The position numbers were made by a program, and so were the translations under genes. 64,000 nucleotides of DNA, from assembly GCF_028389875.1 (NCBI RefSeq), contig NC_084687.1, positions 4,686,157 through 4,750,156 of the forward strand. The letters are read 5' to 3'. The notes below the pieces were generated by a model that made no database searches, had not been told where the DNA came from, and saw only the letters and a program-made list of their open reading frames with translations. This document shows, one piece after another, positions 38,671-49,099 of this stretch. The stretch comes from Rhea pennata (taxonomy: Eukaryota; Chordata; Aves; Rheiformes; Rheidae). Positions within the stretch are counted from its first letter, which is position 1. Every line of letters begins with the position of its first letter.

Positions 38671-41287
38671 TCAGCCGTAGTACAAGCTCAGGTAGGCTAT
38701 CCGGTTCCGATGTTTCCTGAATTCCCTGTCAGCGATCAGCTAGAAGAAAACCAATATCCATTAGATGTTCCTCAATGCATCGCTCTGCCAGGACTCAGTA
38801 GGAAATAGCTTTCATACCCCTTAACCAATATTTTAAGTTGGAACGTTTTCCTCCCTGGTGAGCTGCACAGAAAAGTCTCTTGCTGTTTGGCTGCAATCTT
38901 AATTCTAGAGCAAACTTCCTGATGGAAGTTTTTTTTTTTCCCCCAGAGGGCTGTAGCCAGTTTCACCACACTTGGTTTCAGCAAAGGGGTTTATCTGATA
39001 GAAAAATAGCCATGGGGCTTGTGTCCCAGGCTAGTACAGCCACACATCCAGCAGGACAGTGAGGAAAGGATGACAAAATGTTTTTAAGCAATCATCTGAT
39101 TTCCTTTGTCAGTAGTAGTCTGCAGGGAATCCCATCCCCTTATCCCTGCCGATATGTTCGATACCTCTGCTTTTAGTGTCCTCTTCACTGGCATTGGCAC
39201 TGAAGACCAATCTGGAGACCCAAACTTCATCGGCCAGGTGATTTTTTTGTGTAACAGCTTGTCTGCTTCGTAAGTTCCAGGTCTAAAAGGTTTAAGCACA
39301 ATATCATTTCTCTAACAGGAGCGTGATGTTTGTGATATGCTAATTTACCAGTCCTACCTTAATCCATGGGAGAAATGTATGTTGTGGTCTTCTAGTCATC
39401 CTGCTAGGTAAAAAAGACTAAACCGTGTACTTGCAGAGGGATTTTTCAAACATACAAAGGGTTACTGGGAACACAGTTGCCTATCTCCCATTTGTACCTT
39501 AGTATTTGTCTCTGCTAGTGCTCCTGCTAGTTACTAAAGCTGTAAGAAAATGAGTTATGTTACCCAGGGAAAAATTCTCTATCCAAAGGCTTATCTGGAA
39601 ATCGTGGTGATTTAATGGAAAATGGGGCATAGGCAGGCTGATATTTTCTCTCTCTCTTCCACCATGACTGGTACATTCCAGGGCCAGGAGTCACAGTCTG
39701 TAAAAGAGAAAATTTCAATACAGAAGATTTTATGTTCCACAAAACATTCCTAAGTGGTCTGATCAGCAGCCAGCTGGATATTATAGAACTGCTGTTCAAT
39801 TAATACTCTGGATACTCTGCTAGTGTAAAAACAGCAGAACAAGTCAAATAGGCACTCGCTATTGCTTACCCAATGTGTGTGTGGAAGTAAAGAGTACGTG
39901 TATGACTCTAGGCTCAGCACAGGAATTTACCTGCCCCTAGGTTACGTATAGGGAGATCTATGATTACTATACATTTGGTTTGTATTTGCCTGTCTGCTAA
40001 GGGCACAGATATTGAAAAGAGGACTGGTTTTCCAAATCTTTCTCATTCTCCAGCAGAGTTTGTTTCTGGAAAAAAAAAAGCCTCACAACCAATGAAAGTG
40101 AGAATAAAAAGTGAGAGCAACGGATGTCTGCAGGGGATGGAAGACTCCTGAGGGACTTCTCTGGTCCCCACAGGCGGCTGCATCATTTCAGTTCTCTTTC
40201 TCAAGTGGAACTGAAGCAATGCGTGGAGCTCATGCTGTGCACAAGTGACATGCACTCCCAGCAAATGCGATCAAAACTGGTAGTGTATGGTGGGAACAGG
40301 CTACAAATTCTAAAGCTGTGGCTCTGCCACTTTGAAGAGTGCTCTTCTTACCTGTGGCTCTGGTATGAAACGTTGAGCTGTTCTTGCTCCTATCACATAG
40401 CCTCTCTTGCTTTGTGGCTTGTGAGCCAAGGAGTATACCAGGCTGCTTTTCTGTGATTCAAAAGCAGAAACATCTTACGTTTGCAACAGGGGAAGGCCAG
40501 AACTTCTGTACTTGAGCAATCTCTCTAAATTCTCTGATTTCTCACACATTTATATTGCTAGGGCACTTTAGGACCTTGAAGACTAGTACATCTAGTTGTA
40601 ATTTTTCCAGGATGAGAATGTCTTTTCCTAGGTATCTGCATAGACCATGTAAAATGACTTTGCAGGACAGGTGGTGGGGATGCCGTATCTGGCTGACCAT
40701 AGTCCTATTGCTCTTATACCGTATGTCTGCTGTAAAGGAAAAACTCATTATAAAAGCTGAAAAACTCACCCTGTGATTCTGATAACAGCCTGGCCCAAGC
40801 CAAGGGTCTCCCCTGATAGGTATCATCTGGATCCCCAGCCTGTCTGGTGCATAGTGGAGAGGGAATAATTTTCGCTCTTGACATGATCCAAAGGAAATCT
40901 GCTTCTGCACACCTGTGAGGCCAGGAGAGGGAAATGCCACCTGTGTGATTCATCCCTGGGGAGACAACATCTTAACTGCTTCTCCTCATTTCCAAGTGTG
41001 CTCTGTTTCATGAAGTGAAGCATCTTCCCATCTCCCAGCTGGTAATTTCCCCTGCCCGCAGACAGTTATGAGGAGACAGCCCTTCGGGGAGCTGTTCCCT
41101 TCTGCCACAAAGGCCTCTCTGTCACCAGCCTGAGCAAAGAGGTGCCTTGTGGACCAGTTGTGGGGCAGATAGCTGGGGGAGCATGATGCCTCCAGGAAGC
41201 TGTGTGAGAGGAAAAGCCCTCCTGCCCGTAGCCCCCATCAATGTGTGCCTTGCACGGCTCACCTGTCAGCTCCCACTCGTCAATCAT
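38671..41287 (-). CDS. PIFO: PIFO / CIMAP3, protein pitchfork (195 aa, six exons)
   Basis: Exons in transcription order: 41287-41263, 40912-40770, 40450-40352, 39697-39564, 39282-39165, 38739-38671. All are GT-AG with consistent phases; 588 bases including TGA, against 191 aa in human. The product is a small protein of ciliary microtubules and the basal body, linked to cilium disassembly. Family landmarks are SFGSCQERKLFP (exon 2), GPGCY (exon 2), GYVIGARTAQRF (exon 3), TPGPGMYQ (exon 4), PGPGTYE (exon 4-5 join), TWPMKFGSPDW (exon 5) and the C-terminus FRKHRNRIAYLSLYYG. The PGPGxY motifs are the short repeats of such ciliary proteins. Exon 1 (MIDEWELTG) was chosen because its donor, phase and length fit; its sequence differs from the mammalian N-terminus, so that start is the least certain part. 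Confidence 0.92.
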
Positions 41288-41334
41288 GCTGCCTGTGAGC
41301 TTGCGCAGAGGTGTTAGGATATGTGTGTACTCCA

Positions 41335-41348
41335 GTTGCTATAGACAC
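41335..41348 (-). promoter_or_regulatory. RFX X-box-like site upstream of PIFO
   Basis: GTTGCTATAGACAC on the + strand matches the X-box palindrome (GTTGCCATGGCAAC) at 10 of 14 positions, with one strong half GTTGC. It lies about 50 bp upstream of the PIFO start codon, where RFX sites of ciliary genes usually sit. Confidence 0.45.
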
Positions 41349-41704
41349 GGGGGTGGTGGGGGGGTGGGTACTTTGCTGAAGGGAATGCTGATGACTGCAG
41401 TTCCTAAGAGCGGCATGAAAAGAGGATTGGTAAAAACCTTGTGGACTGGTGTTTCCTAGAGGGGACTATCCTCCCAAGAGCTCAGAAAGCTGAACTCTCT
41501 TATTTGAAGCCCCTGAAAAGGGACAGGACAGGATGGGACAGGAATCTGTGTGCCTGTGTTTGAAATACTGTTTCTTCCACACCATCCTAGAAACTTGCCT
41601 AGCTGGCCTACCTCCTGCAGCCAGGAGCAGCTATTGGCATGGGATGTGAGTAGGTGACAGAGGACTCTGTGAAGCAGTTACTTGGTTATGCTGCCAGGAA
41701 CCTT

Positions 41705-41852
41705 GTCTGTGTGCTTCCCCATGGCTCAGCCTGATATTCCCCATCTCCTCCTCCTCCTGTTTTCCCTCTGCCCAGCTGGCATGCAAGGCCAGTGAGAAAA
41801 CCCAGAAAAGGCCAGTGTGGGGCTGATGAAGTCCAGCTTGTGGGTTGCTGCC
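41705..41852. repeat. Duplicated flank A, copy 1
   Basis: About 148 bp, just beyond the chitinase 3' end, that recurs at 48398-48545 with clear similarity over its whole length. Shared blocks include ATCTCCTCCTCC, GCTGGCATGCA, AGTGAGAAAACCCAGAAAAG, GCCAGTGTGGGGCTGA and AAGTCCAGCTTGTGG. Confidence 0.85.
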
Positions 41853-41956
41853 GTTCCCTGAGCAGGGGTGCAAGTATCAAGAGGGAATCAGGGAGCATAG
41901 GAATATTAAGAGCGAGATGAGTGCAAGCAGAGAGGGTTGTTGCTGTTGGAGAGCAC

Positions 41957-41962
41957 TTTATT
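41957..41962 (-). terminator. Chitinase polyadenylation signal
   Basis: AATAAA on the minus strand, about 65 bp past the chitinase stop codon at 42027-42029. This is the short 3' UTR typical of the family. Confidence 0.65.
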
Positions 41963-42026
41963 TCATCGCTATTATTCCTTGTGATTAGCTTAGAGGGGAC
42001 TGTTTGCTGTTCTCGAATTGGTATCT

Positions 42027-45000
42027 TCATGACCAGTTGCAGCAGTAGCAGCTGGTATCAAAGACGAGGCCGGCCTGGCAACTCTCCAGATAGGTTTTGC
42101 CGTCGTCGCAGTTGTAGAAGCTGCTCTTGCTGGATGGATCTGGATAGATGCCGTTGGTCTTGCCAGCACAGAAGCCGCTTCCAGTGGAGCTGCCGGGATT
42201 GCTCCCTGAGCTCCCGCTCCCACTTCCAGAGCTAGGAGCCTCAGTGACTGGAGGATTGGGTTGAGAAGGGGGCACACAGCCTGAAATAAGAGCAGGGAAG
42301 GGATTACTGGTGTCTGATGGTCTCTCAGCACTCCCTCCCTCCAGAGTCCCATCTGTGGTGTGGGGTCAGCAGACTAGACTTTGTTCCCCCAAAGTTTGGC
42401 AGGGTTCATATCTGGCCTTGGAAACAGTTGGCCTCAGGTCTCAGTCTCACTCTTTTGTCCTAGAGGCTGTGGAGTGAAGGGATCTTTCCTGGGTGGTCTG
42501 TAGTTGTGACTCCCACAGAGAGTCATTATCCTCCAAGCCCCTAGACTTAAAAGTTCATGGCTCTCTGAAACCCGGCATCAGTACTGAGCTAGAGTGTCGC
42601 CTTCAATAACGCATGCTGCTCAAGTTACTCACTGCTGCTTTGCAGGCCAAGAGCCGCCTTCAGGGTGGAGATCAGGGGATATTTGCCCTCTTTGCAGAAA
42701 GAGCCAGTGAAGTCATCCATAGCAAGGGACCATACCATTGCACCTCCATAGTTGTTCTTCTTCAGCCAGTCAGCCTGTTCAGTGCCAGAGGAAAAACCCC
42801 AATTAGTCCCAACGCCTGCTACTGCAGAAGTCCTCCCAGAGCATTGCTAGTACATCCCCGATTCCCACTGTACCTTGATGTTAAAGCTCTTGATGTTGTC
42901 ATAGCCAACCCATGTGCTGCCCTTGTAGGCATAGGGCACGTCCTGAGGGGCATCCCAAGCCTGGGTGGCTCCGGAATCCAGGAATGTGCAGATCTATGGA
43001 GAAGGGAAGAGAGAGGTATTCATTAAGTGTCCAAGATAAAAGGGCAGTTGGAATATTCGATGGGTCCCTTGTTAAAAATTCCCTGCTGGGTATTCAATGA
43101 CTATTGTGCTTGTGGCTGCCCAGATGTGAGGGAACAAATATACCTCATAATAAGCCAAGGTCCCAGCCTGTCTTGTGTAAGGTCCAGCAGGCCCAGGTCC
43201 TGATATTGGTGCCCCAACAGCAGTGTCAGATGGGTTTTGGAGGTCGAAGTTGTGTCCATATGTTGGGAATCCAACAAGGAGCTTCTCAGCTGGGGCGCCA
43301 TTGCTCTTCCAGTAGTTCATAGCATAATCCTGTTGAAAAACCGTCACAGTTCGAGTCTGTGCCAGGATTCCCGGGGAGGAGGACCGGTTCTTGAACTTCT
43401 CGTCACCGCTGTCATCGCAGACACAGGATCCCAATGTGTACTTACGACATTGAAGTAGATATAGCTGCCGGTGTCAGCTGGGCCTTTGTATAGAGGGCTG
43501 TTCTCTCCAGTGTGTCCATCCCATGACCCATGGAAGTCATATGTCATCACGTGGAAGTAGTCCAGGTATCTGTGGAGAACATTGCATGCCTCTATGTCCT
43601 GGCCTGTTGATTCATCCAGTATTGCTGGTTGCTTTAGTGCTGTCAGGCTTATAGCGCCCCAAGCCAGGCCTGTACTGGGCCCAGTTGGTGAAGTAACATG
43701 ACAGCACATAGGCAGTACCTGCAGAGAAATGCAGGAGGTGATGTGGAGCTGAGCTGTGCTCAGGAGAAACTCCTTCCTCACAGCGGAGTATTGTAACGAG
43801 CCCTGACAAGAAATGACTGGGCAATGCTTCCTTGCAGGGAGAGGAGTTCAGAGAAAGTGAGGTAGGGTCGGCTCTCCTGCTATGAACTAGCTAGCCAAGG
43901 ATAAAAACGGGTTTGTTTCCTTCCTACTGTATTTCAGGAAAGGAATCCGTCCTGGTACCGGTTGTGCACCCAGACTCAGGTGCCAGGGTGGTTCTGGCTG
44001 CTGGGTTTCTTTACCACACAGAGTCTTTCTCCTTTGTTGCCAGGTAAGGCAGAATGAATCCCTGACGAAGTGCCTGAAAGGTGGGGAACCGCCTGCGTGT
44101 CTGCTGTGCAATTTGGTTGACCCGTCTTTGTAAACTTCTGCCTCGACAAAGCTAGCGGCTGTGCTCATGCTTCGTTCAAACTGAGCAGGAAGGGGATTCT
44201 GAGAGCAAAGGTGTGTGAAGAAGAGTGACATCTTTGCCCTGGGGAAATGGCCTGCAATGCATCACAGAGCTTTGGTCTTCAGAGACACCATTGCTACCTG
44301 CCCGCCTGCCTGCCCGCCTCTCCTTCCACCCCACGCTCTTTCTAGCTCGTAAGTCTGCTGCAGTGTTGTGTATATGCTCGTGCTGAAAAGGGGTTTTGGG
44401 GAGGAAGCACATACCTATCTGGGCGTTCAGCAGGAGTGCCAGACCTGTAAAGAAAAGAGCGTGTAGTTAGTCTTTGACCTGAGAAATGGGGTAATGGCTG
44501 TACTCGCAGAAGCCCTCTGGCATAACATTGTCTGTTGTGCAGACAGTGAAAGTGCTTCTATCGCTGGGCCCATTTTGCTCCTCTTGAGCAGGACCGTTCT
44601 GAACCCAACATAAGCTGTATGTCAGGTGGCGGTTCCCTCTGTGGGAAGTGGAGGCACAGGAGAGCTCACGCTCGTTAAGGGCTGGGCATTCTGCCGGATT
44701 CGTTCAGCCAGGGTTGAGCAAGGGGGGATCTGAGGAGCCGCAAGCATGTCTGGAAGAGCAGAAACTCTCTGGTACATACTTGGCTTTTCAGACAACAGAA
44801 ACACTTCTATCAGTGGGTCCATTTCTGCTCCCCAGTGCCATTTTCTTGGTCCCAGCATCGCGTTTCAATTGTAAACCGCATTAAATAAAGAATTTGCGTT
44901 TCTAAAGACAATCAACTCCCAAATTGCCTCAGTACAGAAGCATCGCAAACGTAAATGCTATTGCTTCTCCTCTGATAAAAGAGAGAGCAGCCCGTTAAAT

Positions 45001-45123
45001 CCCAGTGGAAGCCCTTGTATACCCACCCAAGGTAACAGTGAAACACCTACTGATACTCGTCCTAAAGGTAGAGAATGAAGTTCTCAAGCAGGACTTACCG
45101 GTGAGCAAAATGAGCTTGGCCAT
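42027..45123 (-). pseudogene. CHIA: CHIA-like acidic chitinase lacking its catalytic middle exons
   Basis: GH18 chitinases are secreted enzymes that cut chitin. Retained pieces, 5' to 3': 45123-45099 and 44444-44415 (signal peptide MAKLILLTGLALLLNAQ), 43718 to about 43639 (start of the barrel, CYFTNWAQYRPGLGRYKPD), 43569-43446 (YDFHGSWDGHTGENSPLY), 43329-43144 (EKLLVGFPTYGH), 42993-42874 (GATQAWDAPQ, WVGYDNIKSF), 42774-42633 (YGGAMVW), 42280-42027 (Ser/Gly linker and chitin-binding domain with six Cys). These join in phase except between the third and fourth pieces. There the family's next segments (DPCLCTH..., the NxxLKTLLxxGGWN exon and the DGLDFDWEYP catalytic exon) are absent. Only about 70 bp separate the pieces, the third has no donor, and the frame meets TGA at 43612-43614 after 53 residues. 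Either a genuine deletion pseudogene or an assembly collapse between paralogues. The other splice sites and frames are clean, so any loss is recent. Confidence 0.85.
44505..44858. repeat. Local duplication in chitinase intron 1
   Basis: About 105 bp at 44505-44612 resembles 44757-44858. Shared blocks include GCAGAA...CTCTGG, CAGACA...GAAA, CTTCTATC, GTGGG/CTGGG TCCATTT and TGCTCC. The two copies are well diverged. Confidence 0.6.
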
Positions 45124-45161
45124 CTCTGCGTGGGACAGATCGGGTGCAGCCTGCCTCTCAG

Positions 45162-45189
45162 TTTTATACACCTCTCTCGTCATGCAAAT
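45162..45189 (-). promoter_or_regulatory. Chitinase promoter: TATA box and octamer
   Basis: On the minus strand TATAAAA (45168-45162) lies about 39 bp upstream of the start codon, so the 5' UTR is very short. The octamer ATTTGCAT (45189-45182) lies 13 bp further upstream. A TATA promoter fits a highly expressed, tissue-restricted secretory gene. Confidence 0.65.
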
Positions 45190-45500
45190 CTTGTATCAGC
45201 AGGGACACACAAACATGTTGATATTTGATAAAGATAATATCCAGAGAGAGCGATACCAATACGATGGGCCTTAACACTGCAGCTGGAGAAACAAGTATTA
45301 TCAGGCTGTGCCTTTTCATGGTGCTGCCAGTTAGAGGAAGTGCAAGATTAGATGTCTTTTCCTTTTAGAAGTTTTGTTTACAGCGAGAGGTCTTGTGTCA
45401 ATATTGGCGATCACCCAGTAATAGATGGCCGAAGCGTTCAACCTTGCATTGTCATTGGGTCTGCCCAAGGGTGGGAAGTACTGCCAACGGAAGGCGGGCG

Positions 45501-46004
45501 TGCAAGGGTTTTCTCAGCCTGGCTAGGGCCATGGGCGAGGGAGGACTGAGCAGGGTTTAGACTCCCAGGAGGGTGCTTATCTGGGGACCACGGCAATGGA
45601 GTCACACGCGAGGAGAGGGTTTGCTGCTGTCACGTTGTAAAAAGTGGAGCAGGATCAGCTTCTGCTGATCAGTTCCCCCATTTGGACTTGGGACTGTTGT
45701 TGTCAGGAAAGAAGAAAGGGAAGGTGAGAAGAGTCCTTTAACACAGGGCCTTAAACGGTTTGTGTACTGGGGCCCAAAGAGTGCCTGCGTAGTGGCACGA
45801 TGAGCAAAGGTGCCAGTAACTTGCCAAGACAATCTTCTTGAGGCAGCTTGATTTCTCAGGGGGCAAGCACTGTGAGGGGGAGCCCAGGGACAGAGCATCA
45901 TTCAGGTTACATTTGCTGCTGCACGTATTCCCTCCTCCTTGCTCAGCTGTTTCCCAACCTGAGAGGTTGCTGTGTTGCCCAGCATGTGTCTGTTGTCTGA
46001 GTGT
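45501..46004. repeat. Duplicated flank B, copy 1
   Basis: Sequence upstream of the chitinase promoter that recurs at 48546-49099. The strongest block is 45831-46004 against 48926-49099, about 90% identical by eye, including GGGGGAGCCCAGGGACAGAG and GCTGCTGCACGTATTCCCTC. The first block, TGCAAGGGTTTTCTCAG, and CAGGGTTTAGACTC are also shared. A middle part (about 45.60-45.83 kb) no longer aligns. Confidence 0.85.
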
Positions 46005-48397
46005 ACCGCGAAGCCCCTTCAGGAGGAATAACAGAATCGCTTAAGTTCTACATGAGCTTGTCCGTGGTCGCTCTTGTGGTTTTTTTTAAAGGGCTGTGTT
46101 TGGTCTAGCTTGAAAGTTTCATTCTGTTGCTTTCAGGATGCCAGGAGTATTGGAATGTGACTTTTCAAAAGGTAAAGGGGAGTGCTGAAAACGATGCTTT
46201 TGACTCAGAATATTTTTTCTGCATCCTTATTTACTCTTCAGTTCAGGTAGAGACTCAAGTCTTTTATTGTGTTCTGATAGAAGGGTTTTGGGTTTTTTTT
46301 CTCACATGCCATTCCCTGTCAGGGCTTGTGCAAATGGTGGAATAGGACACAACCTACCTATGCCCACTTCCTCTGTGCCGAGCCGTTTCTTGGTTCATGT
46401 TAAGATGATGTGAAGGTGAATTTCTAGGAGGTCACCTAGACTTGGTTGAATGCGAGCCTGGAAAAATCCCACAGAGTTGCCCATATCACATGCTGGCCGC
46501 TGACCCACGACCCGCAGATTAAAATGCTTTAGACTTGTATTGCAGATTTTGTGTACACAGCAGATGAGATATGGTGGATGATTAGCAAGACAGACACCTT
46601 CAAGAAGTATTTTCCCAGTGTCTGTGAGCTGATAAGGTAACACAAAGCATACAAGACCAGGAGAAATAGATTTGGGAAATTCCCACACTCGGTGACTTTT
46701 GGAGTCTTGCAGGAGAAGGTCTGTTACGCGGAGAAGGTGTTTCTGAGCGAAGAGGAAAGCATTTGGCAAAGGGTCAGGGAAGATAATTTGGGCGTGTGTG
46801 GAGGCCAAGATTTCAGCTGGGCAAATTCTGGAGTTTTCCCTTGGTAGTTATTCTGCCTTCATTCTGTCCTAAGAAAGCCCTTTTGCTCTTGGTTTCAGTG
46901 GGAGGGCTGGCAGGCCCTGAGCGAGGGCGGGAGGATTGGTCCCTGTGAAAGGGATTCTGCATTCGAGTTAAAAAAAGAGTGGAGTATTCAGACGGAGACC
47001 TTGCCTGTTGTTCCTGTTGCCAAAGCACTGGGTTTAGAGGGATCCAGCCTTCTGGGGTGTTTCTGCATGAGCTTCACTTGATGCATGGTCGAAAACTGTC
47101 CTTATGGTCACTGCATTATGGTCATTGCAGGCTACGCGTGTCTCTGCCCTTTAGCTATCTGGAGGACTCCTTTCTGCTGGGTCTTGGAAAAAAGAGATGA
47201 AGATTTTCTCGTTCTCTCCAGCTGAGCAGCGTGCGGGTGTCGCTTTCCTGCCGCCCAGCTCCAGGATGACTCCTTTGGCGTTTGCATCTTGTCAGAGCCC
47301 AGGCGATTTGTCAGGTTCAGGCATGGGGCTTGCGCAACCCTGCACCCGTCTGCTGGGAGATGGCTCTGACAGTTGACTCTCAGCCAACTCTCTTGATGTA
47401 CTGCTGTTTTCCAGGAAGATCTTAGCCATCGTGGCCTAACAGCCTCAGTGTACGTGAGCCATCGCTTTAGAGATGTTGTTTTGCTCTACCTGCCCTTGCT
47501 TTTGAGCTTAGGCAGATCACTGTGGAAGGCTAAACCGAGGAGAAATGTCAATGTCAGTGAACTGGTGTGATGTGTTTTGGATATCAATATCCTTGCCGTT
47601 ATCTGGAGGCACAGGTACTGGTCTCCTGGAACAGGGAGGCTGGAGCTGATGGCCAGTGCAGGCATTTGTGCTGCTGGAAGTGTTGCAAGGGCCAAGTTTC
47701 ACGTTAGCGATGCAGGGATGTATAAAAGGTAGAGGGGCTTTTGGCTAGATACGTGAAAGATTTGGCTTTGGATTTTGTGGGACGCAAGGCTGCTGGTTGG
47801 CCATGCAAAGATGTGGTTGAGCTAGCATAAATGGATTCTGGATTTATTCTTTGCATGTGACAAGCTCTATGATTTTGCCAGTAAAAGCTAAGGGGGGGAG
47901 CTAAATGCCTGTTCTTGGTTGCTGACTGGATTACCGCCAAAGAGACATTCAGTTTGCATCAGGAGAAGGCCAGAAGTATTAGAGCGTGAGACGTGGTCAT
48001 CGAACTAATTTCTCTTTGCTACGCAGAGGCCTTTTTGATGAACCTTTGTTGTGAGCGGGGGAGGAATGGTTGTGTGATTCAGGCCAGAGGCTGGCACGAG
48101 AGTGCATCAGGCCCTGTTCCTGATCAGGCCGTGGAGTGGAGTTGAGGGGATCTGGGACACCTCACTGAATCACCCTGTGAACTGCTGCTGAACACCCGGC
48201 TGAACCGTCCCTGCAGCCAGAGGGGGAGTTACAGCAGCTGTCTCAAGGCTAGAGCACCAGGGCAGGGGGGACCTCTGAAGATGGGTATGTTTGGAGGGTA
48301 ACTTTTGCAGGAGGGGAACACTTGTTGCTCGGTCGATGCACAGGCCTTGTATGATGGCTCTGTGCGGAGCCAGTCCCTTGGCTGTGCTACGGTTATT
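46005..48397. other. Intergenic between the duplicated blocks
   Basis: No exon recognised. I looked for chitinase exons on both strands here and saw none. The longest open frame (46395-46808, minus) has no family features. Weak similarity to 41.65-41.70 kb may extend duplicated flank A leftwards to about 48.36 kb. Confidence 0.55.
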
Positions 48398-48545
48398 CTC
48401 TGTGTGCCCTCTCGTGGCACAGCCTGATACTCCCCATCTCCTCCTCCCCCTCTTTCCCCTCTGCCCGGCTGGCATGCAGGGGCAGTGAGAAAACCCAGAA
48501 AAGGCCAGTGTGGGGCTGACTGAAGTCCAGCTTGTGGATTGCTGC
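48398..48545. repeat. Duplicated flank A, copy 2
   Basis: Paralogous to 41705-41852. It is joined directly to flank B copy 2 at about 48545/48546, with the bases TGC shared at the join. In copy 1 the two flanks are 3.6 kb apart with the whole chitinase gene between them. Confidence 0.85.
48407..48420 (+). promoter_or_regulatory. CTCF-like motif
   Basis: CCCTCTCGTGGCAC resembles the CTCF core. The matching bases in the other copy of this duplicate (near 41.715 kb) read GCTTCCCCATGGCT and do not fit. A single motif only. Confidence 0.25.
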
Positions 48546-49099
48546 TGCAAGGGTTTTCTCAGTTTGGTTTGGGCCATGGGAGAGTGACAGAGCATGGGAA
48601 TAGGTTGCCCGGAGAGGTTGTGGAGCCTCCTTGTATGGAGATATTCAAAACCTGCCTGGATGCAGGAAAGGAAGTGACCCTGATTGAGCAGTAGTGTTGA
48701 ACTAGGTGATCTCCAGAAGTCTTTTTGAAGCTCAACCATTTTGTTATTTTGTGATTCTGCAAGTGAGGGAGCACTGAACAGGGTTTAGACTCTCAGATGT
48801 GAGATTTACCAAGGATCACGGTAATCTGGACCCTTTTACTGCAGGCGTCCCGTCTCTCCAGATCCAGGTTTTGTGGATTGTCTTTCACCCACACCATTTA
48901 AATTTGGTGTCAGTTCAATGGAGAGAATCTTCTTGAGGCAGCTTTATTTCTCAGAGGCCAAGCACTATAAGGGGGAGCCCAGGGACAGAGCATCATTCAG
49001 GCTGCATTTGCTGCTGCACGTATTCCCTCTTCCTTGCTCAGCTGTTTCCCAAACTGAGAGGTTGCTGTGTAGCTCAACATTTGTCTCTTGTCTGAGTGT
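48546..49099. repeat. Duplicated flank B, copy 2, split by a CR1
   Basis: Paralogous to 45501-46004. It is interrupted after GGGCCATGGGAGAGTGA by a CR1 3' fragment and resumes at about 48.766 kb with 'gagggagcactgaacagggtttagactc'. The CR1 is absent from copy 1, so it arrived after the duplication. Confidence 0.85.
48585..48765 (+). mobile_element. CR1 LINE 3' fragment inserted in flank B copy 2
   Basis: About 180 bp with CR1 3' landmarks: 'aataggttgcccggagaggttgtggagcctcc', 'tggagatattcaaaacctgcctggatgc', 'gttgaactaggtgatctccagaagtc' and 'ttgtgattctgcaag'. Comparison with the paralogous site gives its limits almost exactly. Confidence 0.9.

Noticed and set aside
40124-40456. Open frame of 110 codons on the + strand, considered as a later exon of the orphan gene at 38.4 kb
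   Set aside because: It overlaps a secure PIFO exon in antisense and has no splice site or domain support.
46395-46808. Open frame of 137 codons on the minus strand beside the chitinase locus
   Set aside because: It does not resemble any GH18 exon and lacks splice context.
48170-48739. Open frame of 189 codons on the minus strand
   Set aside because: It runs through the duplicated flanks and the CR1 insertion, and has no family signature.
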